Source of the DNA: Parus major
Lineage: Eukaryota; Chordata; Aves; Passeriformes; Paridae
Direction of reading: 5' to 3'
Length of the DNA: 64,000 bases
Assembly: GCF_001522545.3 (NCBI RefSeq)
Contig: NC_031771.1
Coordinates: 161,901-225,900 of the forward strand
Shown here one piece after another: positions 44,657 to 56,425 of the stretch. A program made the position numbers and the translations under genes. Within the stretch, counting starts at the first letter, position 1, and each line of letters begins with the position of its first letter. The notes under the pieces were generated by a model that saw only the letters and a list, made by a program, of their open reading frames with translations, had not been told where the DNA came from and did not search any database.

Positions 44657-47600
44657 AAATTCCATTTCTAAAAAAGTGTCTTTCTGAGACAAACCCTATA
44701 TGGTGTTTTTGGCCACAGACTTGACATGTGGAGGAAAAACTTGATTTAAAAGTTGCTATGGAAAGCTAAAATATCACTACTCTGTTTTAAAAGGTATTCA
44801 TTTCAATTAATTTCCAAGATAGCAGCATAGATCATTAGACCCTTGTTTTTCAGAACACAATGGCAGTTCTGGTCATAGTCACAACAGATGTAACCAGCCT
44901 GAGTGTATGGAGAGTTTGGCTCATTTGGGAGCTGGAGAGCTCAGATTATTTTCTGTTAAAACAGGGACACTTTCTCAGAAATACTTCTCTACATTATAAA
45001 ATTATTGACATCCAAGAAATACATACGTAGAGAAATATGTAAATTCCTGTGAGAATAGATAAACCTAGCCTTTTTTTTCTAGCTCTTGATCTGATAAATA
45101 CTTATGTATCTAAATACATAATACTATGGGGACAACAAGCATCACAGCCTGGAGGAATGTTGTAAGCACACTGAGCTATGAACCACACCACACACATCTT
45201 TTCCTGCAAAATAGCTCTTTGCAGTCCTGTTCTGCTACTGTCTCACAGGGGAAACACAGGAAACACAGGCATGAGAGTGCTGTGGAGAAACAGCAGTGTG
45301 AGACCCATTCCTTCCCTGCTCCTTGTGTTGGGGCAGGATGCAGGATGTGTTTGTGGCCAGTGCATCTTTCAGCTGTACGTAACACATATTTTAACCATGG
45401 ACCCTCAGAATTGCAGATGGACTTTAAGGTTAGGTTGAATTGTGACTATGACCTGATTAACTGAGGACAACAGTTCCTTAATTTCTGGTCTGTCAGGTTT
45501 AAATCCACCCTTGGGGCAGATGGTAACCATATTTGAGACAGCTGCATGATGTGTGAAGAGTCAACATTGTGGCTAGCTTGATTTTGAGGGATTTTTTTTG
45601 TATGTATGCGTGTGCTTTTTAAAGGTTATTCATTTTCAAAAATCAATATTTTGAAAGACAGAGGAAATCCTGTTAAATATTGACTTTCTCTTTAAATGCC
45701 AGATGTTGTGAGCTTTCCATCTGCTGATCACTTCCTAGACAGATGCCTGAGATTTTAGCCTTTCCTACCTCTAAAAGAGTTCTCCTGCTTCTCTCCTCCT
45801 TCAGCCTTTCTTCCCATTCCTTATACCAAACTCTGAATTTCTGTACTCCTCCAGGCATACAGAAATATGTGATTTATTTCTACTCTTTCTATTGTTTTAG
45901 TCTTGCATTTTATTTAGTACTTAACAGTTTTCTCAGGCATAGAGATGCTATGTTTGGGACATTTACAGAGATAAACTACTTGCCACAAAAGAACTAATAG
46001 ATATGGAAGAACTTGTGAAACTGTGGATCAACCATCACTTTTTTTACTCTGATCTATTATTTTTAGTGATTTTGTTATGATCTCTGAACTGCTGAAATTC
46101 AGCTGCAAACTGAATGCTTGCACAATACTGACAACAGCTTTTCAGGAGCCTAAAGCATGTTAGAAAAGTAAAGAAGTATGGATATCAGCCACGCTTTTGG
46201 CTGCTCTGTGCTGATCTCTCCCAAGTAGTGAAGTCTAAGGGGGTTTCCCTTATACAGTTGGGAACAAAAAGAGAAACCTTGGGATCACAACAGAGGATGA
46301 TGTGATCTGCAGTCACATCAGGGCTGGTATAGAGAGGTGTTTTCAAAGATGTTTCAGGCTCACTTTTGCCCATCTGGTGGATCAGGAGGCAGAAGCATCC
46401 ATAGGACTAAGTGAATTATTATGATTGCAATGCTCTAAAACACTTAAGTCTCACTTTAGACTGACCTGGCAGATGCTTGTGGCTTGGTTTAGGTAATTTT
46501 GTTCTCCCTCAGCAGTGTGTCAAAGCTGACCTGGTTTGGAAGGCATGCAGACCTGTTAATTATGCCTGGGCAGGAAAGACCCAAAGAGACAGGAACTGAG
46601 GGGGATGGGGAATTGAACTACTACCTTGTCTGGAGTGGCTCAGGTATCAGGCCACTCCAGCTCCGTTAGCTTGGGGTTTTCTAAACCACTCCTGTTGAAA
46701 TGGTTACCCTTTCATATGAATAATTAAATATTTGGTGGATTAAGGACAGGACATTTTAATAGATCCAATGTACTTGAAGGAGAGGAGTAATCTGAAGGAT
46801 CTGATTTTCCTACCAACTGAATATGCACTTTTTCTGAAGTGCACATCAAGATCCTTTCTGCTTTTGAGCAGTGAAGTATAATTAATTCCTTTTTCAGCCT
46901 CTTTTTTTTTTTTTTTTTAATATTTCCATCATAATTTTGAAGGTACTTTTAAAATGTTTTTTTTCTAGCTTAGTTTCCTCTCTGAAACCCAATCTTAACT
47001 GCAATCTCTGAGCACAACATAAATATAATGTTGGCTATGTGGCTGTAGAGTTAAAATGAAAAAGATGTTTAGCTCTTAATTTATGATTGTAGATCTAGTT
47101 CTGAGTCAATCAGACCCATATTTAAAAGGTAATTAGAAGTTTTAAAGGATTTTAGGCACTTAAATACCATTTCAAGCTGTGGTTTCAGATTGCTTGAAAA
47201 TGTTAGCATGCCGATAGTTTGGGAGAGAAATAGTATTTGCAAAACTTTAAGATAGCATTCAGAAAGACCAAATAGCCTGGAAACAAAACACATACATATT
47301 ATAGGTTGAGTACCAAGTTCATACTTTTTCTTTCCCAAAATGTTGCAATGTGTTTAAATTTTGTGTTGGGCTTTTGGCCCATGAATAGACCTTTTTAAGC
47401 AGGTCCTGCTGGGAATGTGCTGTGGCTGAGTTTAGAGACATGAATGTGTGAGCTTTTCAAACCAGGGAGCTGCATGAATGAGTTGCAAGACAGCCACAGT
47501 GACCCAATTAGAAAGGGGTTAATGTTTGCTGGCCCAGACTAGGCTTCAGAGTCTGGCAGCTTACTGTCGCTACATACACGTAGTTCAACACTGAACTTTG

Positions 47601-48084
47601 AATGAAGTATGACAACATCTGTGATGTAACCTTGCCTGATGGCTCCATTTCAGTTGTTGATGACCAAAAATCCTGCTTAATATGGAATATGGGGAATATT
47701 TGGACTTGAAGTGGAGGTAGAAAAAGATTATTCTGTTTCATGGAGGATAGCCTTAGATCTCACATTGCTCTGCTCTAAAACGAAGAGCACACTGTTGCCC
47801 TGAAAATTAAAACCTTCTGATAATGTTTTCATAGTTTTAGGTACTTTTCCATGAAAGTTCTATAAACATAAGTTGTTTATCACATTCCTTCTAAGAAATG
47901 TCTTTTGATGATATTTTGCATGACCAGTGTGCTTGGGAAGGTGGTAACTTAATTATCCAATCCCTGGTCATTGTCGAGAATCTATAAGTAATGGAGTCAT
48001 AGAATAAAGGGAGTTTTTCCTGTTCTAACACTGAGAGGCATTCATGTGAATCATTTTGTCTCCTTTAGCGACACTACACCTTTG
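44657..48084. other. Intergenic sequence, no gene recognised
   Basis: AT-rich, a T17 run at 46902-46918, and chance open frames up to 112 codons (45126-45464). Nothing recognised. Confidence 0.5.
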
Positions 48085-48090
48085 AAAATT

Positions 48091-48635
48091 TGTTGTGGCT
48101 GGGTCCTGGGGGCCTCTCTGACCCCCCGCTTCTGCCAGCAACAACCCAGATAGTCAGGTTGTCCCAGCAGGAGACAAAGCCGCCATCTGGGGTTTCCAGG
48201 CAATCTTCAGTCAGGGGTTAGCCTTTGGAGCATGGGCAAAGGCTTCGAGTGACCAGCTCTTTTAGCAGTGATTTCTGCTCTGTGATCAGCTCTGTTCAGC
48301 CCAGCCAGCTCCATTCAGGGGTTACCCCTTCCGACGCAGGTAAGAGACAGGAGACCACATGGCATTCTGCACAGAGTCTTTAAAGCAGGCTTCAGCGAAG
48401 GGAGCCAGTGATGATCTAACCACTGATCTGGGCAAAAGCTGGTGTTTTTATAGGGAAGGGGAGAATCAGGAAGGGGACCAATGGTCTGAGATGGGGATAA
48501 GATGACCCAGGGAGATAACATGGGGTCCTGAGGCATGGAGGGGGTCCACAGCTTAGTCACAAGGACTAGGCAGTTTTGTCTTCTCTTAGGGATCTCCAGG
48601 GAGGATGCCTGTCAGAGGACTGGGCCTCCTTTACA
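48091..48635 (-). repeat. Solo LTR, class II type
   Basis: 545 bp from TGTTGTGGCTGGG to CCTTTACA with perfect 6-bp duplications AAAATT at 48085-48090 and 48636-48641. Minus orientation is inferred from a complement TATAAA at 48447-48452; the poly(A) signal is not clear. Confidence 0.82.
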
Positions 48636-48641
48636 AAAATT

Positions 48642-51600
48642 CATCTTGAAAGAATACGGGCTGCACTTTGAAACACACTTCCTGGCCAGATGCTGGAGAT
48701 ACACTCCAGCCTCTGACTCAGGTGCCAGGAAGGAAGCTGTAAGGAACTTTGCCCCCATGAAATTTTGTTGATATTAGAAACCACCAGCAAAACCCACCAG
48801 AAAACTGGTTAGGGATGTGAATTTTTTTGTGACCACATGCTTTTGGAAATGAGCCACATCCATTTCCAAGATTCATACATTTAGTTCTGCTGATTAGATT
48901 GAGCCTACCTTTTAAAAAACCGCATAAAAATATTAAGTGCACTGTCCCCTTATATGCACCTGTTAAAAACATACTCATAGGAACATAGTTCATACATGTC
49001 CCAGTAACTACTGATATTTCCAATGCTTATTTAAATGCCCATTAATTCTGTTGTTTGATTTTTTTTTATTACTAAGAATGCTCTACAGTGTGTACAGTTT
49101 TGAAAGCTGTTCAGTGCTGTGCGGCATCCTGTGGAGATGGAGATGGATTCCATAAGGAGGGGTGCAGTGTCCATCTAGAATTCTGCAGGAGTGATCTTCG
49201 GCTGCTGGGACTTTGGGAGGGTGAATTAACCTGAGTTAATTTTGCACAGCCCAGGCCAGGCTTTTCCTACTGTCTCATAATCCTGACTGCTGCAAAGAAA
49301 TATCCAGATCTAACCCTTGTGATCTTTCTGCTCCAAAGAAACTTAACAACAAAGCTCCAGTGTTTCGTAATCCAGGAAGCTTTAGTGAGGAAAGGCTTCT
49401 GAGGCAGGACTTAACTGTATGTCTTTGGCTCAGTTTTAGCAGAATTAACATAAGGAAAGGTAAAACAGGTCTAGCTATTGTATCTAAAACCCCCACTCCC
49501 ATAGGTCCCTGAATTGGTTCAGATGAGAATGTGAATTATTTTTCTAACTGTCTCCAGGGCTGGCATAATCTGAGAGGTTAACCAGTAAGGTGTTGATAGA
49601 ATATCTATCTAGAACAGAATTCAGGTCTCCTATCTGTGTCTTAGCTCCCAAATCGGCCTTTTAAGGAAAATTCCCAGAACCAGTCATTGCATTTCTAAGC
49701 ATTAAATTCAGCGGTATTTTAATTTTTAAACTTCCATACTGCTGAAGAACATTTTTCTTAAGCTCTCTAGATGCTCACAGGCAAATTTCTTATTTTTTTT
49801 TTCCTTCTACCTAAGCCTTCCTTTAAATGTGTGTGTGTGTGGGGACCGACTCACAAGAGAGGCTTTATGCTACTTTCCTGTTTTTCAGCATGACAGATGC
49901 ATTAGAAAGTGTAATGCACTCTAACAAACAAGGAAACTTTGCATATTGAATATAGCACATGAAATAATAAAAGAAGAACAGCTGCTGAGAGACAGAAAGA
50001 GGAAAATAGAGATAAAAGTTAACTTGGGTTGTGTTTTATATGAAGAGCTTTGAATTCAGTCAGTTTTAAAATTCAGCTCCGAGTACATTTACAGACATCT
50101 GAGAAATCAGGTCATATGCTCTTTGTTAGGGCTGCTACTACTCATATAACCACGGTACACAAAAATGTAAGCCTGTCACAAGGATAACCTTTTTATGTAA
50201 TAAAATGACAATTTAATAATTTCACTCATACAGTGATAAATGTGACCAGTGATAACCAGAAGCAGGATAAAATGGGTTGTATGGATATGAGAATCTACAT
50301 TTCCCTCTCTTTTGATCAAGGATGGTAGACCTCTATCTGACAACTGCATTTCATGTGATGATGGTGGGAAGGTGCTCTCAGAGCTGTTAGAGAAATCTAG
50401 CCTGATACTGTTCCAGCAGCCGCAGCACCTGAAATCCTTTATTCATTTGCAGTACGTGCTGCTTCAATTTTCCTGCTTTTTCCTTCCTCTACTCATCTGC
50501 AATAATGTCTTACAAACCCTCAAATGAAAGCTTTAGAGATACTATTTGTACTAGGCTGTACTAGATAACGGCCAGTTTGTATCACCTGATGAAAAAAAAC
50601 ATGATTTTTAAAAAGACATCATATTTCTTTTTAGGGGGGTGGGGAGAAGGGGGGAAAAAAGTAAGGAAAGACGAAGAAATCTTATCTAAACCATCCGTAT
50701 TTTAAGTGTTGAATTTCCCATCACATTTTCTTGATGAAAAGTCTTAAAAGAAAATAATAAGACTTTGCAATTAGATGATGATGCATGAAAGGATTTATCT
50801 GGATAATGTGACAGATGATCCTAGCCTTCATTAATGTGTTTAATTGGATTAAGCTCCATGAAAAGCCTTTTCTTCTCTTTGAACATGTTCAGGGTTCTTG
50901 GCTGCATGACTTTAAAGTACAGAACATCCTGCAAAAGGGCACTCATCCAGCTTCATAGAGGTATGATATACGTTCTGAGTTAACATAAACAGTTTGTCTC
51001 CAGTGGCACGGCCCCTAGGATACCAAACGGGCATGGCATCAAGTGATAATTGGGCAGTTACAAGATTTATTGCAGCATTTGGAGCACTAAATCCCTTTAC
51101 AAACTGAATTGGTTGCTGCAACAGGGATGGAAACTGTCAGCAGAAATATCAGCTATTTTTAATAAAAGCACAGATTATAGATGACTGACGAAGAGGCAAC
51201 CTAACTGCTGCTTTTAATACTGAGAATGCTATTCCCTGCCTTTTCTCACAGTTTTCAATTGGACTACCTGGGGAACAAGTTGTTACTTTTAAGTGTAATC
51301 AAAAGTGGCAGCCATACTTACAAAATGATGGACAGAAGCAGAAGAAATACGTCTTGCCTTGCCAGACTGAAAAGATATTTTGCATCATTTTAGACTCTTT
51401 TTTTTTTTTGTGAATGGAGTTTACTCACACAGCTTTTTGTTTTGCTTTTTTTTTTTTTCTGACCTCTGACTCCATATTTAAACATTTTGGTGGCTTTTAA
51501 AGACTCAGCACTGCAAATTCCTCATTCACAGATTAGATTAGATTAGATTAGATAGAAATAACTAAAACCAGGTTTAGAAGTAGGGGTAGGGTGGGAGATG

Positions 51601-52780
51601 GGAGCTATGTGCTGGAAGAAAAAAGAAGGAGAGAAGCTTTCTAAAACAAGAAATATGTTTCATGTTTCAAAAAATACAGCATCTTGTGTTAGCCCATTTT
51701 GCTAATCGTGGAGTCCTTCTCTTAAATGGTACTTATCCCACCCCCCCTCCCAACCCAGTAAATTACATGGTTAAGCATAAGTTGATGCATGTGATGCTGG
51801 CAGTGGCAGTGGTACATCTAAGTTGGAGTTGTCATTGTGCATTTCTGAATATTTAAATGGACTTTAAAAGTCCATTTCTGGACATTTAAAGGTCAAAAAA
51901 GCAGGGACAGCTGGTTTTGAGTATTCTTTCAATATATAGTCTTTTTGTTCTTGAAAGATTCTTTTTCTTTTAAATTTGTTTTAACATCCTTTATTTACAG
52001 TAATCCTAGAACTATAAATTCATGGGAAGCTATCAACTGTATTGCAGCTACAATACTTTGTGGAATGTTCCCACAGTATATCTTTAGGGATGCATCTGGG
52101 AGTGAGCCAACAGTTTTGAAATACTTCATATTGATTCATGGCTCTCCAAATGTTATTTTAGTTTTCTAGATCATAGAATGTGACACGCTCAAGATTTATG
52201 TTTTTTCCCATGTTTTAGCAACAGTTTGTCAGAGGTCTTTGTCTTACTTTTATGATGACTTTTGCAGCTTCCTTTTCTTTTGCTTTTATTTATTCACATG
52301 TTTCTAGAACAGTTGATTTTTACTTTGTGAATATTTTATCTCTTGGTCTTCCCCTTAGCAAGAGAAAAGGGATTACAATTTTTGTGCTGCTTTCAAAAGC
52401 TTAGACTTGGGGTTTATCTGCTGCTTGAGGGCATAAGTGTGGACAGTAGTAAAGCCAAGCTAGAAACAGGTTCATTCATCTCCCTTCTTATTCTTTGATG
52501 TGGTTGAGTCTGTTCCTTGCTGGTTTTCAGCCTGTGGAATTTTGTCTTTTTACTGAAGGAGAAATAAAGAGTGGTTTAAGGTAACAACCTGTTGGAACCC
52601 AAATGACTTCCTGATGGACAGGATTTTGTTACAGCCTGACATCATCCCTTAGCTCCACTGAAGGTGATGTTGGACAGAAAGGCTGATCATCATTCAAGAA
52701 AAAGTGCACAGAGCAAAATTACAGACACACAGACAACTCAAATTTTACATTTACTATCAACTCCCCTTCAAACAATCACA

Positions 52781-52811
<31 letters not shown>

Positions 52812-52897
52812 GTGAAAAGACTGTGTTCTCTTGCCACTGACATTTATTTAACCGGTGACTTTGTATAATCTTAATAATTCTGTGTAGCCTGCATGTT
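48642..52897. other. Intergenic sequence with simple repeats
   Basis: No gene seen. Contains (GATTA)n at 51531-51553 and a run of 26 T at 52786-52811. Confidence 0.5.
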
Positions 52898-52902
52898 ATT
52901 AC

Positions 52903-53294
52903 TGTTGGGATCGAACTGTTCAGGGCTGATAATGAATCGAGCCTGTAGGCAGGAGGTTAACAAGCCTGTTCATATAAGGTTATGCTTCTAGAATGTTCTT
53001 TCCCCTGACTGGTTGTTTGCTGCATTATTTTTAATATTCCTAATCTCAGTTTATGATTAGAACCCTGCCTTCAGACCTACCCTCAGATCTTCCATATATA
53101 TACTGCTGTACCCACCCTTTTTTCACCCCTTGTGGTTGACCCTATACTGTGTGTTTGCCTTCTGCTGATTTTTTTTTTTTTTTGCCATTAAAGCAGTTTT
53201 AATTTTTGGGTCACCCAATCGTGCCTGTCCCATTTATTTTCCACACCAATCCCGGCTGGCCCTGGGTCCAAGGTTGTGAAGTTGAAATGTGACA
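52903..53294 (+). repeat. Short solo LTR, possibly class I
   Basis: 392 bp from TGTTGGGATCGAAC to AAATGTGACA. TATATATA at 53095-53102 and ATTAAA at 53187-53192 give plus orientation. Flanks share TTAC (52899-52902 and 53296-53299), or 5 bp with one mismatch. A four-base duplication would suit class I, but this is weak evidence for the class. Confidence 0.75.
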
Positions 53295-54454
53295 GTTACA
53301 ACTTTAGAACTGGAGCTTACTCTTAGTCATCATGAAACGGAAATAGAACAGGAAGTTGTCAACTCTGAGGTCCACACACCTGTTAGACAAATTATATAAA
53401 TTGCTTAAAACTGTTTAGGTGGACTTGTTTATGTAGAAAATTTTCTTGCCACCCCCATCTTATGCCTAGATGTCTACTTTGAGCAATTGCACGAGAAAAA
53501 CACCCATTAAAAAGTAGAAAAAATACTTTCACAAAGTCCTTGTTTGCCATAACAAAGCCATAAAGAAATCTCATGTTTTTTTCTCTTCCTTTCTACGTCA
53601 CCTTTAGCTAACTTCATGTTGCTTTACTCACTGACCTCAGTGACAGTGTGCTTCAGGCTAAAACTGCTTTTCTCTGCAAACTGCAATGTTTTTCATTAAT
53701 AAATTCTCTAAAGTCAGATGTTATACATGTCGTACATTTTTGTAGAAACCAGCAGTGCTGTGGCAGTCCTTTAGGAAAGCATTGTTTATCAGCATATTGG
53801 AGTGGTGGCAGCCTGTGCCACCATGTGGAGTGGTGGTACATGGAACTAGAGCCTCACAGAAAGAGCAAGAGGTGAATATTGGCTTAGAATTGACATCCCT
53901 TCTACGCCTCTAATTGAGGTTAGCATTCTTCCTTGGAATCATGACCTGACCTTGCTCTGAGCACTGGTGTTCAGTGTGTCAGTGGTGCATTTTGAAGGCA
54001 CTGATGTGGTTCCAAGGCAGCCCAAACTCAGGCTATCTACAAATCCTATGTGCGTTCACAGTAGAAGGTGGAACCTTGTAACCTGTAACTGATGTTCTCT
54101 TTTCTTATCTTTCCTCAGTTCATCTCCACACATGTAAGATTTTTTTTTCCTGGCCATTTGTGCCCATCCACCCAATATGGAAGAAGAGGTGGTAATGTAG
54201 AACCAAAATAAAAATCTCAACTATTAATTTGTAATCTTAAATCTTAATTTGTAGTGGTGGCAAATCAATTTATTTTTTTGGTTTATTTAATAGAATGGCT
54301 ACTGTGGTGCAGGCATAAAATTGGCTACCTAATAAGATCTTAAATTTATGTAGCTTAAGCTTCTTTGTTGTTGGAGGCTCCCTTTGACTGTCTCCAACAC
54401 CTGAAATGGGGTGAAGTTGAGGTGTGAAGACATCTCCCTTAACACAGAAGCACA

Positions 54455-54962
54455 AACTCAGGATCACTTGGTTGAAGAAGAGTCCCAAGACCATAGATTC
54501 CAACCCTTGACCAAACACCACCATGTCATCTAGACCATGGCACTAAGTGCCATGTCCAGTCTTTTCTAAAACACCTCCAGGGATGGTGACTCCACCACCT
54601 CCCTGAGCAGGCCATTTCAATGTTTAATCACCCTTTCTATGAAGAACTTCCTCTTGATGTCCAACCTGAACCTCCCCTGGCACCACTTGAGGCCATTTCC
54701 TCTTATCCTGTCACTTGTTGCCTGGGACCCCTGCCTGGCTACAACCTCTTTCAGGGAGTTGTATAGAGCAATAAGGTCTCTCCTGAGTGTCCTCATCTCC
54801 AGGCTAAACAAGCCCAGCTCCCTCAGCCATTCCTCATAGGGTTAACCCTCCAAACCCTTCATGAGCATTGTGTCATTCTTCAGCATCTCAATGTCCTTCC
54901 TGAATTAAGGCTCCCAGAACTGGACACAGCATTTGAGGCGTGTCCTCCTCACTGCCGAGTAC
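54455..54962 (-). mobile_element. CR1 LINE fragment, about 510 bp
   Basis: Complement of CR1 coding and tail sequence (CTCCACCACCTCCCTGAGCAGG, CAGGCTAAACAAGCCCAGCTCC). Its minus-strand frame is open for 64 codons at 54617-54811, a remnant of the CR1 polymerase end. The 3' terminus differs from the other copies here, suggesting another CR1 subfamily. Confidence 0.88.
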
Positions 54963-55099
54963 TTAAACCAGTTGAGTCGGAGTTAAAATGTTTAACCTGA
55001 TGCTTGCACTTGTTTCTTAGCTTTTGATTCTACTGTTTTTTTGGCACTGATCACTTTGCTGAACTGCAGAGATTTGCTGGATCCAAACTAGATCACTGG

Positions 55100-55281
55100 G
55101 TCAGAGAATCATGGAATAGTTTGCATTGGAAAGGACCTTATTATTGTCTAGTTCCAACACCCCTCCATGGACAAGGAAACCTTCCACTTAGACCAGGTTG
55201 CTCAAATTCCCATCCAGCCTGGCCTTGAACACTTCTGTGGATGGGACATCCACAGCTTCTCTCAGCAACCTGTTCCAGTGC
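55100..55281 (-). mobile_element. CR1 LINE 3' tail, interrupted by provirus 3
   Basis: Complement of the CR1 terminus from AGAGAATCATGGAATAG to CTGTTCCAGTG, where retroviral LTR sequence starts. The rest of the CR1 should lie beyond the right edge of the window. Confidence 0.82.
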
Positions 55282-55462
55282 TGAAATGAAGGGTCTCTGA
55301 AGTGTACTCCATTATGTGCTGTAAGTCCATGGGATATATATACAGTTTGGAAGTGCCTTCTGATGCGGTCAGATAGGGAACGCTGATTGGAAGATCTCGC
55401 GTTGTATGGGAAGATAGGGCCCCTCTTTCTCCAAAGTTCCATAACCCATAATGTCATGGTGA

Positions 55463-55511
55463 TTACGTCATCATATCCAGGTCATATAAATCCCTGCACA
55501 CCGGAAATAAA
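55463..55511 (+). promoter_or_regulatory. LTR promoter: CRE-like site, TATA box, poly(A) signal
   Basis: TTACGTCA (55463-55470) resembles a cAMP-response/ATF element, ATATAAA follows at 55484-55490, and AATAAA at 55506-55511 lies only 15 bases further on. All three sit just before the nested insertion, so the promoter is intact but R/U5 is interrupted. Confidence 0.65.
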
Positions 55512-55524
55512 CGCTCTTCACTGT

Positions 55525-56183
55525 TGTCACGATCCGCAAGGTGGGATTCGTGATGTGGTTCTTTTAGCTGGTCTTAGAGTACAAAAGATTATCAGCAAAC
55601 CAAGGACTTAAACAACAAAACACACTTTATTGAGTGCTCAACAGCACTAATACGCGATAGAGAGAAAAGAGGAGAAAGCAAAGCATAAGGAAAAGAGAGT
55701 AAGGGGATTATAGCTACCAACGTCGAAGTCCACTCAGCCGTCCAACGACGCAGAGTCTTCTGTCCGTTGGGGAGATCTCAAAGGAAGGTAAGTTTGGGGT
55801 ATGATTTTATAGTCTTTTGCAAAGCGAGGGGCGCAGGGCCAAAACCAGAGGAGATTGATGAGCATTGTGATGAATTCCATTGCGTGGGGAGCAGGTGTAG
55901 GGTACAGGGCGATCCATGTCGTGCAAGTCTCTGCTCACCAGCAGGAACAAGGACAAGGTGTTGTGGAAAACCCATTGCACGGGGTACCACGCACAAGCCT
56001 CTGCTCACCAGCAGGAACGAGAGCAGTGTACCGTGCCACCACCTGCAAACAATCACTTAGCAAACATCCAGCTCAGATAGGCCCAAACCCCCAAACCAAG
56101 TCCCTTGTGATATTCAGGGTCTCAGTCTTTGTCCTTGAGACGGTTGTGAGACAGATGAGGGAATCTTTGGACCGTCTCTTACA
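55525..56183 (-). repeat. LTR nested in the 5' LTR of provirus 3
   Basis: 659 bp from TGTCACGATCC to GTCTCTTACA with perfect 5-bp duplications ACTGT at 55520-55524 and 56184-56188. Complement of AATAAA at 55626-55631 gives minus orientation. Contains two copies of CTCTGCTCACCAGCAGGAAC 71 bp apart (about 55928 and 55999). Confidence 0.9.
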
Positions 56184-56291
56184 ACTGTCCACCACATTGG
56201 TGTTCGCATGTGATTAGCCTGACAGACCTGTAAGTTTAGCTGTCGTGTTGTTCATGGACCGGGTCACTACACCTCATTCTGAGGCAGTAAG

Positions 56292-56309
56292 TGGTGCCGA
56301 AACCTGGGA
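56292..56309 (+). other. Primer-binding site of provirus 3, tRNA-Phe type
   Basis: TGGTGCCGAAACCTGGGA matches the complement of the vertebrate tRNA-Phe 3' end, as I know it, at 17 of 18 positions (one C to T). It lies five bases after the LTR end. Confidence 0.82.
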
Positions 56310-56425
56310 CCGCTCCCCGATACACGGGTTCGAGCGGCCGGATTTCAGGAGTCTTGCCGGACACTGAGGGACGGCTGGAGTGGCAGGACTGACTTCAGCA
56401 GGGAGGATGCTCCCGTACCGCCGAG

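Larger units (their letters stand above)
55282..56286 (+). repeat. 5' LTR of provirus 3, split by a nested LTR
   Basis: Begins about TGAAATGAAGGG at the CR1 junction (the start could be 55279) and ends GAGGCA five bases before the primer site. Without the nested element and one copy of its duplication it is about 341 bp. Confidence 0.8.

Noticed and set aside
45126..45464. 112-codon open frame
   Set aside because: No domain, low-complexity repeat ACACAGGAAACACAGG, overlapping open frames on both strands; likely chance.
54617..54839. Possible small gene at 54.6-54.8 kb
   Set aside because: It is the decayed end of a CR1 polymerase frame.
55767..56217. Open frames of 92-120 codons near 56 kb
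   Set aside because: They fall inside the nested minus-strand LTR and its repeated segment.
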